Assembly (NCBI RefSeq): GCF_004297405.1
Contig: NZ_SCVC01000047.1
Span: 80,950 to 144,949 of the forward strand
DNA length: 64,000 nucleotides
Source of the DNA: Reyranella sp.
Lineage (GTDB): Bacteria > Pseudomonadota > Alphaproteobacteria > Reyranellales > Reyranellaceae
Direction of reading: 5' to 3'
Part shown: positions 50,321 through 58,621 of the stretch, one piece after another
How positions within the stretch are numbered: the first letter of the stretch is position 1
How the letters are laid out: each line of letters begins with the position of its first letter
Translations under genes and position numbers: made by a program
Notes under the pieces: generated by a model
Told to the model about the DNA's origin: nothing
What the model saw: only the letters and a program-made list of their open reading frames with translations
Databases searched by the model: none

Positions 50321-51164
50321 GGCTCACTCCGGGGAAGGGCGCCGCCTTCTCGGCGAGCTTGGCCAGTGCCGAGATCAGCCCGTTGGGGTTGCGCGTAAAC
50401 TGCACCGACGTGGCGTCGGCAAGATACTCTCTCTGGCGCGAGACCGCGAATTGCACGGCCTTGGCGGCCAGCGGCGCCAGGATGCCAATCACCAACAGGA
50501 TGATGATCAGGATCGCCGCGCCGCCGGAATTCTTCTTGTCGCCGCTGGAAGACCTGTTGTGCGCCGACCCACCCCAGTTGAGCGTGCGCAGGGCCATGTC
50601 GCAGACCAGGGCAATCAGGCCAACGGTGACTCCCACCATCACCATGTAGCGCGTATCGAGATTGGCGATATGGGCCATTTCGTGCGCAACGACGCCCTGC
50701 AGTTCGTCGCGGCTGAGCGTGTCAAGCAAGCCGCGCGTCACCACGATAGTGCCGCGCTGAACCGATGCACCCGTGGCGAAGGCGTTGAGCGCATCGGTCT
50801 CGAGAACCATGACCCTGGGCATTGGTATGCCCGCGGCGATCGACATTTCCTCGACGACATTGAAGAGCTGTGGCGCGTCGGCCTTGTCGATGTCCTTGGC
50901 GCTCGCCATGCCGAGGACCATCTTGTCGCTGATGGCCAGGGATACCAGGCTCCAGCCGATGCTCGCGGCTGCCATCAGACCGGCCCCGATCACGCCGCCA
51001 TTGCTCCATCCGCGTGGAGCCGCGTCATCGAACGAGAGGAGCCAACCGATCAGGTAGCCAAGTGATGCCGCCAGCAAAGTGAGAATGGCGAGCAGCAGGA
51101 ACGTGTTGCGCCGATTGACTCGCTGGGCGGCAACGAAATCGGTCGTGGCGGTGCTGAGCGTCAA
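50196..51164 (-). CDS. M48 family membrane metallopeptidase (HtpX-like)
   Basis: 322 residues. Two N-terminal helices (~20-43, 57-76), the zinc motif H161-E162-M-A-H165, two more hydrophobic segments (~172-190, 215-237) and the third-ligand region S-R-Q-R-E-Y-L-A-D-A-T-S. This matches HtpX, the membrane quality-control protease. LemA is encoded 28 bp upstream on the same strand, a widespread LemA-M48 pairing. The 3' end overlaps the signal-peptide region of the GDPD gene. Confidence 0.93.
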   Translation of the reverse strand: MTLSTATTDFVAAQRVNRRNTFLLLAILTLLAASLGYLIGWLLSFDDAAPRGWSNGGVIGAGLMAAASIGWSLVSLAISDKMVLGMASAKDIDKADAPQLFNVVEEMSIAAGIPMPRVMVLETDALNAFATGASVQRGTIVVTRGLLDTLSRDELQGVVAHEMAHIANLDTRYMVMVGVTVGLIALVCDMALRTLNWGGSAHNRSSSGDKKNSGGAAILIIILLVIGILAPLAAKAVQFAVSRQREYLADATSVQFTRNPNGLISALAKLAEKAAPFPGVSHATQHLFIVNPVQDFTKDTPALLATHPDIEDRIARLRNLGG

Positions 51165-51192
51165 GGCCGCGCGTCCTGTCCGGACGGAACGT

Positions 51193-51747
51193 TCAGCGCA
51201 GCGCGACCTTGGGCACTTCGCGCTCGGTCTCGGGCATGGTGAAGAGATCCATCGGCCCGAAGCCCAGCGATGCAGCGGCCAGCACAGCCGGGAAGCTCTG
51301 GCGGCGGGTGTTATAGGTGTTGACCGAGTCGTTGTAGAACTGGCGCGCGAAGGCGATCTTGTTCTCCGTCGTGGTCAGCTCTTCCTGGAGCTGCATCACG
51401 TTCTCGTTGGCCTTGAGCTGCGGATAGTTCTCGACCAGGCCGAGCAGGCCGCGTGTCGCCACCGACAGTGCCGCTTCGGCAGGTCCAGCCTGGGCGGGGT
51501 TGCCGCTCGCCGCGACGGCGGCATTGCGGGCCTGGATCACCTTGGTGAGCGTCTCCTGCTCGTAGCCCATGGCGTCCTTCACCACCTGCACGAGATTGGG
51601 AATGAGATCGTGCCGGCGCTTGAGCTGGACGTCGATCTGGCTCCAGGCGGTCTGCCCCTGGTTCCGGGCACCGACCAGGCCGTTGTAAACGGCGACTAGC
51701 CAGAAGCCGATGGCGGCGATGACGCCAATGACGATCCAGAAGCTCAT
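51193..51747 (-). CDS. lemA: LemA family protein
   Basis: 184 residues. An N-terminal membrane helix (W-I-V-I-G-V-I-A-A-I-G-F-W-L-V-A-V-Y) is followed by the LemA core Y-N-G-L-V-G-A-R-N-Q-G-Q-T-A-W-S-Q-I-D-V-Q-L-K-R-R-H-D-L-I-P-N-L-V, and later E-N-Y-P-Q-L-K-A-N-E-N and A-R-Q-F-Y-N-D-S-V-N-T-Y-N. It is coupled to the HtpX-like peptidase. The biochemical role of LemA is unknown; the pairing suggests envelope protein quality control. Confidence 0.95.
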   Translation of the reverse strand: MSFWIVIGVIAAIGFWLVAVYNGLVGARNQGQTAWSQIDVQLKRRHDLIPNLVQVVKDAMGYEQETLTKVIQARNAAVAASGNPAQAGPAEAALSVATRGLLGLVENYPQLKANENVMQLQEELTTTENKIAFARQFYNDSVNTYNTRRQSFPAVLAAASLGFGPMDLFTMPETEREVPKVALR

Positions 51748-51824
51748 ACGGAAGTCTCCCCGGCGGCGGTCTTGGCCGCTGGCAGTACTTTAGTCATGAT
51801 TGCGACCATACGGGAGGGTCATCA

Positions 51825-52292
51825 ATGGAAACGTCAGCGTTGCTGAAGGCGTTCTGCTCGGCTGTGGAACGTCGCGACGGCAAGAGCTTCGCGAACTTGT
51901 TCACCGAGGACGGCGTCTATCACGACGTGTTCTACGGCGCCTTCAGCGGTCGCGAGAGGATCGCCGAGCTGATCGACGACTGGTTCTATCGCACCGCCCA
52001 CGAGTTCCGTTGGGACATGCACCGGCCGGTCAGCGACGGTCGTATGCTCTATACCTATTACACGTTCAGCTACGTCTCGAAGCTGCCCGAAGCCCAGGGC
52101 CGGCGGGTCGGTTTCGAGGGCGTGTCGATGATGAGCCTGCGCGACGGCAAGATCGCGGAGTATCGCGAGGTCGCCAATGTCGGCCCCGCCTTCGTCGAAT
52201 TGGGCTTCCCGCCGGAGCGCACGGCGAAGATCCTGGCCAAGGAAGGTGCGCACCTGAAGAAACAGCCGGAGTGGAAACGCCACGCCGGCTGA
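51825..52292 (+). CDS. NTF2-like (SnoaL) family protein
   Basis: 155 residues with GGGAGGGTC upstream. The fold is indicated by L-L-K-A-F-C-S-A-V-E-R-R-D-G-K-S-F-A-N-L-F-T-E-D-G-V-Y-H-D-V-F-Y-G and strands W-D-M-H-R-P-V-S-D-G-R-M-L-Y-T-Y-Y-T-F and G-K-I-A-E-Y-R-E-V-A-N-V. The Y-H-D-V-F-Y-G motif places potential catalytic residues at the mouth of the cone, as in limonene-epoxide hydrolase or ketosteroid-isomerase-like proteins, but the reaction is unknown. It is divergent from lemA and convergent with dapD. Confidence 0.8.
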   Translation: METSALLKAFCSAVERRDGKSFANLFTEDGVYHDVFYGAFSGRERIAELIDDWFYRTAHEFRWDMHRPVSDGRMLYTYYTFSYVSKLPEAQGRRVGFEGVSMMSLRDGKIAEYREVANVGPAFVELGFPPERTAKILAKEGAHLKKQPEWKRHAG

Positions 52293-52299
52293 GTCTGGC

Positions 52300-53139
52300 C
52301 TAGTCCCGCAGGAGTTCGTTGATCGAGGTCTTCGAGCGCGTGCGCTCGTCGACGGTCTTCACGATCACCGCGCAATAGGTCGAAGGCCGGTCGGGGCCGC
52401 CGCCGATGTTGCCCGGCACCACGACCGAATAGGGCGGCACCTTGCCGATGTGGATCTGGCCGGTGGCCCGATCCACCACCTTGGTGGTGGCACTGATGAA
52501 CACGCCCATCGACAGCACCGCACCAGTGCCGACGATCACGCCTTCGACCACTTCCGAGCGGGCGCCGATGAAGCAGTTATCCTCGATGATGACCGGGTTG
52601 GCCTGCAGCGGTTCGAGCACGCCGCCGATGCCGACACCGCCCGAGAGATGGCAGTTCTTGCCGATCTGGGCGCACGAGCCGACGGTGGCCCAGGTGTCGA
52701 CCATGGTGTTGGTGTCGACATAGGCGCCGAGGTTCACGAAGGACGGCATCAGCACGACCGACGGCGCCACATAGGAGCCGCGACGCACGATCGAGCCCGG
52801 CACGGCGCGGAAGCCTGCCTTCGCGAAACGCGCAGCGTCCCAGCCGGTGGTCTTGAGCGGCACCTTGTCGAACCACGGGGCGGCGCCCAGGCCCGGGAAG
52901 GAAGCGCCGCCGTCCATCGGCACCGAATCATACAGGCGGAAGGAAAGCAGCACGGCCTTTTTCAGCCACTGGTGCACGACCCATTCCTCGCCGAACTTTT
53001 CGGCGGTGCGGAAGGTGCCGTCGTCGAGGCCGGCGATTGCTGTCTCGACCGCATCGCGGACCTCACCCTTGGTAGCGCTGTTGATGCCATCGCGCTTTTC
53101 CCACGCCGCGTCGATTGCGCTTTGAAGCTGCTTGCTCAT
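52300..53139 (-). CDS. dapD: 2,3,4,5-tetrahydropyridine-2,6-dicarboxylate N-succinyltransferase
   Basis: 279 residues from the ATG at 53139, the standard length. After an N-terminal helical domain (M-S-K-Q-L-Q-S-A-I-D-A-A-W-E-K-R) comes a left-handed beta-helix with hexapeptide turns (V-A-P-S-V-V-L-M-P-S-F-V-N-L-G-A-Y-V-D), the active region D-T-W-A-T-V-G-S-C-A-Q-I-G and G-G-V-G-I-G-G-V-L-E-P. It carries out the succinyl-transfer step of lysine/diaminopimelate synthesis; dapB of the same pathway is at 57054. Confidence 0.98.
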   Translation of the reverse strand: MSKQLQSAIDAAWEKRDGINSATKGEVRDAVETAIAGLDDGTFRTAEKFGEEWVVHQWLKKAVLLSFRLYDSVPMDGGASFPGLGAAPWFDKVPLKTTGWDAARFAKAGFRAVPGSIVRRGSYVAPSVVLMPSFVNLGAYVDTNTMVDTWATVGSCAQIGKNCHLSGGVGIGGVLEPLQANPVIIEDNCFIGARSEVVEGVIVGTGAVLSMGVFISATTKVVDRATGQIHIGKVPPYSVVVPGNIGGGPDRPSTYCAVIVKTVDERTRSKTSINELLRD

Positions 53140-53214
53140 CGAAATCCCTCGAAAAATGCCGCCGGACCATAGCGGCGGGGGGCAGGGAGTCAATGTTCCG
53201 GCTATGCTGGCCCA

Positions 53215-53679
53215 ATGGCTCCCGAGATGGCCTTCAAGATCCCCGAATCCGTGCTGGTGGTGATCCACACGCCTCGCCTCGACGTGCTGCTGCTGGAGCG
53301 GGCCGGGCAAGGTCTGTGGCAATCGGTGACCGGTTCGCGCGAACCCGATGATCCCGACCTTGAAGCGACGGCCCGCCGCGAGCTTCTGGAGGAGACGGGC
53401 CTCTCCCAGGGCACACTCGCCGATTGGCGCCTCATCAACCGCTACGAGATCTGGGCGCAGTGGCAGAGCCGCTATGCGCCCGGCGTTACGCACAATGTCG
53501 AACACGTCTACGGCTTCACCGTGTCGGAACCTGTCCTGGCCACCCTCGATCCCAATGAGCATACGAGCCAACTCTGGCTGCCCTGGCAGGAGGCGATGGA
53601 AAAGACCTTCTCGCCCACGAACCGTGATGCGATCTGGCAACTGCAACGACGGGTTCTGAGGCATACTGGCGGCACATGA
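53215..53679 (+). CDS. nudB: NudB-like Nudix hydrolase (dihydroneopterin triphosphate pyrophosphohydrolase)
   Basis: 154 residues. It starts like NudB (P-E-S-V-L-V-V-I-H-T-P), has W-Q-S-V-T-G-S-R-E and a Nudix box with R-R-E-L-L-E-E-T-G-L, and the diagnostic R-Y-A-P-G-V-T-H-N-V-E-H. The Nudix box carries one extra residue between the Gly and the R-E-x2-E-E core relative to E. coli NudB. It acts in folate synthesis, removing pyrophosphate from dihydroneopterin triphosphate. The stop overlaps the transporter start by 4 bp (ATGA). Confidence 0.87.
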   Translation: MAPEMAFKIPESVLVVIHTPRLDVLLLERAGQGLWQSVTGSREPDDPDLEATARRELLEETGLSQGTLADWRLINRYEIWAQWQSRYAPGVTHNVEHVYGFTVSEPVLATLDPNEHTSQLWLPWQEAMEKTFSPTNRDAIWQLQRRVLRHTGGT

Positions 53680-55049
53680 CCGCCGCTCCCAAAGAAGCGT
53701 CGAAGCTCGGCCAATTCAGTTGGGCCCTATTCGACTGGGCCAACCAGCCCTTTTTCACCATCATCACCACCTTCATCTTTGCCCCCTACTTCGCCAACGT
53801 GCTGGTCGGTGATCCGGTGAAGGGCCAATCGGCCTGGGCCTTCACACAGTCGACCTCGGGCATCCTGATCGCGCTGATGAGCCCCTTCCTCGGCGCGATG
53901 GCCGACGCCGGGGGGCGGCGGAAGCCCTACATCTTCGCCTTCCAGCTCCTGCTGGCGGCGGGGTGCGCCGGCCTGTGGTGGGCCTATCCCGACCGGCCCG
54001 ATCTCATCATGCCGATCAGTTGGGCGGTGATCGCGGCCACGGTCGGCGCCGAGATGTCGATCGTGTTCAACAACGCGCAGCTTCCCAACATCGTGCGGCC
54101 CCAGCGCATGGGTTGGCTGAGCGGGTTCGGCTGGGGCCTCGGCTACTGCGGCGGCCTCATCTCACTGTTCATCGTGCTGGCGGTTTCGATGCCGTCGATG
54201 TTCGGTCTCGGCACCGGCGATCAGCCGCTGTTCGGGCTCGATCCCAAGACGCACGAGCTCGAACGACTGGTGGGGCCGGCCTCGGCGTTGTGGCTCGCGG
54301 TCTTCGTGTTGCCGATGTTCCTGTTCACGCCGGATTCGGCCGGAGCGAGACGGCAGTCGCTGTGGGTCGCGGCCAAGCAAGGCGGCGCATCCCTAGTGTC
54401 GACGGTGCGCAAGCTCAGCCACTTCCGCAACGCGCTCACCTACCTGATCGCCTTCATGCTCTACAACGATGGTCTCGCAGCCATCATCGCCTTCGGCGGT
54501 GTCTATGCCGCCGCGACCTTCGGCTGGAGCACGGTGACGCTCGGCATTTTCGGCATCATCCTGACGGTGTTCGCCATCCCGGGTGCCTTTCTCGGCGGTC
54601 GCCTCGACGACATGATCGGCAGCAAGCGCACGGTCCAGATCGCGATTGCGGGCGTGATCATCGCCACCCTGGGCATCGTGGGTGTCACCGCCGATCGTGT
54701 CTTCTACTTCATTCCAGCGGATCCGCTCAGTCCCACGCGTGGCCTGTTCGGCTCGCTGCAGGAAAAGACCCTGATGGGCTTCGCATTGATCCTGGGTTTC
54801 TGCATGGGGCCGATGCAGGCGGCCAGCCGGACCATGATCGGCCGGATCGCGCCCGAGGGGATGACCGGCGAATTCTACGGCCTCTTCGCTCTCTCCGGTC
54901 GCGCGACGGCGTGGATGGCGCCGCTCGCCATTGGCATCGTCACGGCGGCGAGCGGTTCGACGCGGATCGGCATGGCCTGCGTGCTGGCTTTTCTGATGCT
55001 AGGCTTCATCCTGCTCTGGAGCGTGCGCGAGGAACGCGCGAAACACTGA
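53676..55049 (+). CDS. MFS transporter, UMF1 (Atg22-like) family
   Basis: 457 residues, about twelve helices. The opening W-A-L-F-D-W-A-N-Q-P-F-F-T-I-I-T-T-F-I-F is diagnostic for the UMF1 family; later motifs include S-P-F-L-G-A-M-A-D-A-G-G-R-R-K, W-L-S-G-F-G-W-G-L-G-Y and G-G-R-L-D-D-M-I-G-S-K. Substrates in bacteria are unknown; the eukaryotic relative exports amino acids from vacuoles. It is translationally coupled to nudB. Confidence 0.92.
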   Translation: MTAAPKEASKLGQFSWALFDWANQPFFTIITTFIFAPYFANVLVGDPVKGQSAWAFTQSTSGILIALMSPFLGAMADAGGRRKPYIFAFQLLLAAGCAGLWWAYPDRPDLIMPISWAVIAATVGAEMSIVFNNAQLPNIVRPQRMGWLSGFGWGLGYCGGLISLFIVLAVSMPSMFGLGTGDQPLFGLDPKTHELERLVGPASALWLAVFVLPMFLFTPDSAGARRQSLWVAAKQGGASLVSTVRKLSHFRNALTYLIAFMLYNDGLAAIIAFGGVYAAATFGWSTVTLGIFGIILTVFAIPGAFLGGRLDDMIGSKRTVQIAIAGVIIATLGIVGVTADRVFYFIPADPLSPTRGLFGSLQEKTLMGFALILGFCMGPMQAASRTMIGRIAPEGMTGEFYGLFALSGRATAWMAPLAIGIVTAASGSTRIGMACVLAFLMLGFILLWSVREERAKH

Positions 55050-55061
55050 AGGAGGTCCGCC

Positions 55062-55376
55062 ATGATCACCGCCATCGTGAACTTCAAGCTGCCGGCCGGA
55101 ATCGACGCCAAGCAGGCCGCCGAACTCTTCAAGGGTTCAGCGCCGAAGTATCGCGGCATGAAAGGCCTGGTCCGCAAATATTATCTGTTCGACGAGGAGA
55201 GCCGGATCGGCGGTGGCGTCTATCTCTGGAAGAGCCGCATCGACGCCGAGGCGGTCTACACACCGCAATGGCAGGCCTACATTGCTGAGCGCTACGGCGC
55301 ACCGCCGGACATCCGCTATTTCGAGACGGCGGTCATCGTCGACAACGAGAGCGACCGGATCGACGAAGCAGCCTAA
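55062..55376 (+). CDS. YdhR-like/dimeric alpha-beta barrel protein (putative monooxygenase)
   Basis: 104 residues, AAGGAGG ribosome-binding site. The ferredoxin-like pattern I-T-A-I-V-N-F-K-L-P-A-G-I-D, the helix A-A-E-L-F-K-G-S-A-P-K-Y-R-G-M-K-G-L and the strand G-V-Y-L-W-K-S-R resemble YdhR-type putative monooxygenases; enzymatic activity has not been established for many of these. It follows the transporter by 12 bp and precedes a GFA-like protein by 15 bp, so the three may form one transcript with nudB. Confidence 0.78.
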   Translation: MITAIVNFKLPAGIDAKQAAELFKGSAPKYRGMKGLVRKYYLFDEESRIGGGVYLWKSRIDAEAVYTPQWQAYIAERYGAPPDIRYFETAVIVDNESDRIDEAA

Positions 55377-55391
55377 CGGTTGAAGGACAAC

Positions 55392-55883
55392 ATGATCGCC
55401 CGTTGCACTTGCGGAAACGTCGAAGTCGAAGCCGTCGGCGCACCGATCACAAGCGTCGCCTGCTACTGCGACGACTGCCAGGAAGGCTCCCGCCAGATCG
55501 AAGCGCTGCCGGGCGCCGGCGCCGTTCGAGATCCCGATTCCGGCACCAGCTACACCCTCTACCGCAAGGACCGCGTCCGATATTCCAAGGGCGCCGAACT
55601 CCTGAAGAGCCTCAAAATCCGCGAGAAGACCGACACGAACCGGGTCGTTGCCACCTGCTGCAATTCGGCGATGTTGATGAAATTCGACGACTCGAAGCAC
55701 TGGATTCCGGTGTACCGGTCGCGCTTCGGCGGCAATGCCCCACCACTCGAGATGCGCATCTGCACGAAGTTCAAAACCGGCAGCGGCGCCCTGCCGACCG
55801 ACGTGCCCAGCTATCCGGGCTTCTCTCTCAAGTTCGTCGGCAAGCTTCTCGGTGCGCGGATCGCGATGATGTTCGGTCGCTGA
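55392..55883 (+). CDS. GFA-like zinc protein (DUF6151 type)
   Basis: 163 residues from the ATG at 55392 (AAGGA 5 bp upstream; a TTG at 55380 is less likely). Cysteine motifs R-C-T-C-G-N-V-E-V-E and C-Y-C-D-D-C-Q-E-G, plus C-C-N-S later, match the zinc-binding pattern of the glutathione-dependent formaldehyde-activating (GFA) fold, though the rest is divergent. Members may bind glutathione adducts, but no reaction is assured. It is convergent with nth. Confidence 0.75.
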   Translation: MIARCTCGNVEVEAVGAPITSVACYCDDCQEGSRQIEALPGAGAVRDPDSGTSYTLYRKDRVRYSKGAELLKSLKIREKTDTNRVVATCCNSAMLMKFDDSKHWIPVYRSRFGGNAPPLEMRICTKFKTGSGALPTDVPSYPGFSLKFVGKLLGARIAMMFGR

Positions 55884-55898
55884 GGTCTGGCCGACAGC

Positions 55899-56546
55899 TC
55901 AGGCTGCGACCGTCTTCCCTTTGAAGGTGCAGAGGTCGTTCACGACGCAGGTCGGGCACATCGGCGTGCGTGCCTTGCAGGTGTAGCGGCCATGCAGGAT
56001 CAGCCAGTGATGCGCGTGCAGCCGGAATTCCTCGGGCACGCGCTTCAGGAGCTTCAGCTCGACCTGCAGCGGGTTCTTGCCCGGCGCCAGGCCGGTGCGG
56101 TTGCCGACGCGGAAGATGTGGGTGTCGACGGCGATGGTCGCCTCGCCAAAGGCCACGTTCATGACGACGTTCGCGGTCTTGCGGCCGACGCCCGGCAGGT
56201 CCTGCAGCTCGGCATGGGTGTGCGGCACCTCGCCGCCATGCCGCTCGATCAGCAGATGGCTGAGCGCGATCACGTTCTTGGCCTTGGTGCGGAACAGCCC
56301 GATGGTCTTGATGTAGTCGATCAGTTTCTTCTCGCCCAATGCCACCATCTGGGGGGGTGTTTTGATCTTTTCAAACAAAGGCTTGGTGGCGCGGTTGACG
56401 CCGACATCCGTCGCCTGGGCGGAAAGCACCACGGCGACCAGGAGCTGGTAGACGTTGTCGTACTCCAGCTCGGTCTCCGGCTCCGGGATTGCTTGCCGCA
56501 AGCGGGCAAAAAACTCGGGGATGACGGCGGGCTTCATCAGGGCCAT
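55899..56546 (-). CDS. nth: Endonuclease III
   Basis: 215 residues, standard length. The helix-hairpin-helix is L-P-G-V-G-R-K-T-A-N-V-V with the catalytic Lys, the catalytic Asp lies in V-D-T-H-I-F-R-V, and a [4Fe-4S] cluster is bound by the final C-x6-C-x2-C-x5-C (C-K-A-R-T-P-M-C-P-T-C-V-V-N-D-L-C). It is the bifunctional glycosylase/AP lyase for oxidised pyrimidines. It is divergent from DUF2244 (13 bp between start codons). Confidence 0.97.
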   Translation of the reverse strand: MALMKPAVIPEFFARLRQAIPEPETELEYDNVYQLLVAVVLSAQATDVGVNRATKPLFEKIKTPPQMVALGEKKLIDYIKTIGLFRTKAKNVIALSHLLIERHGGEVPHTHAELQDLPGVGRKTANVVMNVAFGEATIAVDTHIFRVGNRTGLAPGKNPLQVELKLLKRVPEEFRLHAHHWLILHGRYTCKARTPMCPTCVVNDLCTFKGKTVAA

Positions 56547-56559
56547 ATAGCCTCATACC

Positions 56560-57057
56560 ATGGTTGAAACGCCCCTTCCGGCGGTTCATTTCGCCACTTC
56601 ACTCACGCCGCATCGAAGCCTCTCGCCCGAGGCCTTCCGCTGGCTGATCGGTGGCGCCGTCGCGGCAAATCTCCTGGTCGGCCTGCCCATGATGATCATC
56701 GGCGCCTGGCCGGTCTTCGGCTTCATGGGCCTCGACGTCCTGCTGCTGTGGTGGCTGTTCAAGCGCAGCTATCTCGATGCGCGGCGCAGCGAGACCTTGC
56801 TGCTGACCGACCTCGAGCTGATCGTCTCCCGCGTCGCGCCCGACGGCGAGCGCGAGGAGCAGCGCCTCGATGCCTACTGGCTGAAGATCGAGCTGACCGA
56901 GGAACGGCTGGTCGTAGCCTCGCGCGGCAACCGGACCGTGATCGGCCGCTTCCTGGCGCCGGTCGAGCGCCTGCACGTGGGCGAACAGCTCAAGGCGGCG
57001 CTGGCCGAGATGCGTGCGCCGCGCTATCGCCACGCCTGGGACGAAGAGCCCGGCTAA
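56560..57057 (+). CDS. DUF2244 integral membrane protein
   Basis: 165 residues. Two closely spaced helices (~26-66: W-L-I-G-G-A-V-A-A-N-L-L-V-G-L-P-M and G-F-M-G-L-D-V-L-L-L-W-W-L-F) are preceded by the family motif L-T-P-H-R-S-L-S-P-E-A-F and followed by a cytoplasmic strand domain with A-Y-W-L-K-I-E-L and S-R-G-N-R-T-V-I-G-R-F-L-A-P. Function unknown; DUF2244 commonly neighbours nth in alphaproteobacteria. The stop overlaps the convergent dapB by 4 bp. Confidence 0.9.
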   Translation: MVETPLPAVHFATSLTPHRSLSPEAFRWLIGGAVAANLLVGLPMMIIGAWPVFGFMGLDVLLLWWLFKRSYLDARRSETLLLTDLELIVSRVAPDGEREEQRLDAYWLKIELTEERLVVASRGNRTVIGRFLAPVERLHVGEQLKAALAEMRAPRYRHAWDEEPG

Positions 57058-57851
57058 AGGCCCAGCACGTCCTTCATACCGTAGAGGCCGGGCTTCTTGC
57101 CCTCCAGCCACTTGGCAGCCATCACGGCGCCTGAAGCATATCCTTCGCGGCTGAAGGAACGGTGGTTGAGCTCCAGCCGCTCGCCACCTGTTGCGAAATA
57201 GACCGTGTGCACGCCTACTTCTTCACCGCCGCGCAGGGTGGCGAAGCCGATCTCGCCTACGGGGCGCGCGCCGGTATGGCCGTCGCGGGTCTTGCGCCAG
57301 ACATCCTCGAGCTTGACTTTGCGGCCGGCCGCCGCGGCGCGACCCAGCGCCAGCGCCGTGCCGGACGGCGCGTCGATCTTGTGGCGATGGTGCATTTCCA
57401 GCACCTCGATGTCGTAGCTGGGGTCGAGCAGCGCGGCGGTCTTCTCGACCAGTGCCAGCAGCACGTTGACGCCCAGCGCCATGTTGGCCGCCCACATGAT
57501 CGGCACCTTCTTCGCCGCCTCGTGGATCAGCGCCGTCTGTTGCGGGTCGAGGCCGGTGGTGCCGATCACCATCGCCACGCCTTTGTCCTGGGCGACCTTC
57601 GCATGGGCTATGGTGGCGGCCGGCACGGTGAAGTCGATCATGACCTGCGCTGCGGCGATGGCAGCGGCACTGTCGCCGCCGATCTTGATGCCGTTGGCCT
57701 CGAGGCCCGCGACCTCGCCAGCATCCTTGCCGATCGCCTTGCTGCCCGGCGCTTCGCTGGCGGCGGCCAGCGATACGCCCTCGGTGCGTGCAATCTGTCG
57801 GATCAGCATCTGACCCATGCGCCCGGCGGCGCCGACGACGGCGATCTTCAT
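57054..57851 (-). CDS. dapB: 4-hydroxy-tetrahydrodipicolinate reductase
   Basis: 265 residues from the ATG at 57851 (GAGGAAC upstream). The nucleotide fold V-V-G-A-A-G-R-M-G-Q, the substrate motif E-M-H-H-R-H-K-I-D-A-P-S-G-T-A and the G-T-T-G-L-D loop are intact. It reduces hydroxy-tetrahydrodipicolinate with NAD(P)H in lysine/diaminopimelate synthesis, the same pathway as dapD at 52300. Confidence 0.98.
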   Translation of the reverse strand: MKIAVVGAAGRMGQMLIRQIARTEGVSLAAASEAPGSKAIGKDAGEVAGLEANGIKIGGDSAAAIAAAQVMIDFTVPAATIAHAKVAQDKGVAMVIGTTGLDPQQTALIHEAAKKVPIMWAANMALGVNVLLALVEKTAALLDPSYDIEVLEMHHRHKIDAPSGTALALGRAAAAGRKVKLEDVWRKTRDGHTGARPVGEIGFATLRGGEEVGVHTVYFATGGERLELNHRSFSREGYASGAVMAAKWLEGKKPGLYGMKDVLGL

Positions 57852-57870
57852 CTCGTTCCTCTTTTCTTTG

Positions 57871-57890
57871 GTTGGCATAGATTAGCCAAC
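57871..57890. promoter_or_regulatory. GTTGGC-N8-GCCAAC inverted repeat
   Basis: Six-base arms GTTGGC (57871-57876) and GCCAAC (57885-57890) sit in the 57-bp divergent gap between dapB and the DUF3303 gene, where both promoters must lie; a candidate operator or hairpin. Confidence 0.35.
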
Positions 57891-57908
57891 TCAAGGTGTG
57901 GAGGACAC

Positions 57909-58181
57909 ATGCTCTTCATGGTGGTCGAGAAGCTGAAGAATCAGGACGGCAAGGCCGTTTACCGCAAGCTGCGCGACAAGGGCCGCGCATTGCCGGATGG
58001 GCTCACGTTCGTCGCGAGCTACGTGACAGCCGATCTCGGTCGTTGCTTCCAGCTCATGGAAACCGACGACATCACGACCTTCCAGCGCTGGATTGCCGAT
58101 TGGCAGGAGGTCGTCGAATTCGAGGTCGTGCCCGTCGTCGAAGGCAAGACCACGCGCGAGGCCCTCGAACCGCTGCTGTAG
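57909..58181 (+). CDS. DUF3303-like small protein
   Basis: 90 residues from the ATG at 57909, with GGAGGAC upstream. The pattern M-L-F-M-V-V-E-K-L-K, then G-L-T-F-V-A-S-Y-V-T, G-R-C-F-Q-L-M-E-T-D-D and W-x-D-W at mid-length fits the DUF3303 ferredoxin-like family (small dimeric alpha/beta barrels of unknown function). A GFA gene follows 29 bp downstream on the same strand. Confidence 0.78.
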   Translation: MLFMVVEKLKNQDGKAVYRKLRDKGRALPDGLTFVASYVTADLGRCFQLMETDDITTFQRWIADWQEVVEFEVVPVVEGKTTREALEPLL

Positions 58182-58210
58182 ACAGAGATTCCAACGAAGG
58201 AGAGCAGACG

Positions 58211-58612
58211 ATGATTACAGGTGGCTGCCATTGCGGCGCAATTCGCTATCAGGCCGGGGGCGACGCCCTCCACCACGCGCTATGCCATTGCACGGACTGT
58301 CGGCGGCACGCCGGGGCGCCGATGGTGGGCTGGACGATGTACCCGCACGACGCGGTCAAGGTGACCAAGGGTACTCCCAAGGTCTACGCCTCATCGGAGC
58401 ATGGAAGACGGCATTTCTGTCCCGACTGCGGCACCGGGCTCTTCTACGACAATGCGAAGATGTTGCCGGGACTCATCGATATCCGGAGCGCGACCTACGA
58501 CGATCCGGATGCGGTGCCGGCGCAGGTCCACATCCAGGTCGCCGACCGGATCGGATGGATGAAGAACGTCCATGAACTGCCGGCGTTCGACCGCTATCCG
58601 CCGCAGCCGTAA
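58211..58612 (+). CDS. GFA family protein (glutathione-dependent formaldehyde-activating enzyme fold)
   Basis: 133 residues from the ATG at 58211 with AAGGAGAG upstream. Zinc ligands are clear: G-G-C-H-C-G-A-I-R-Y, C-H-C-T-D-C-R-R-H and F-C-P-D-C-G-T-G-L. The family includes Gfa (formaldehyde-glutathione adduct formation) and centromere V-like proteins; most members are uncharacterised. It is the second GFA-type gene within 3 kb. Confidence 0.88.
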   Translation: MITGGCHCGAIRYQAGGDALHHALCHCTDCRRHAGAPMVGWTMYPHDAVKVTKGTPKVYASSEHGRRHFCPDCGTGLFYDNAKMLPGLIDIRSATYDDPDAVPAQVHIQVADRIGWMKNVHELPAFDRYPPQP

Positions 58613-58621
58613 GGCGGGCGG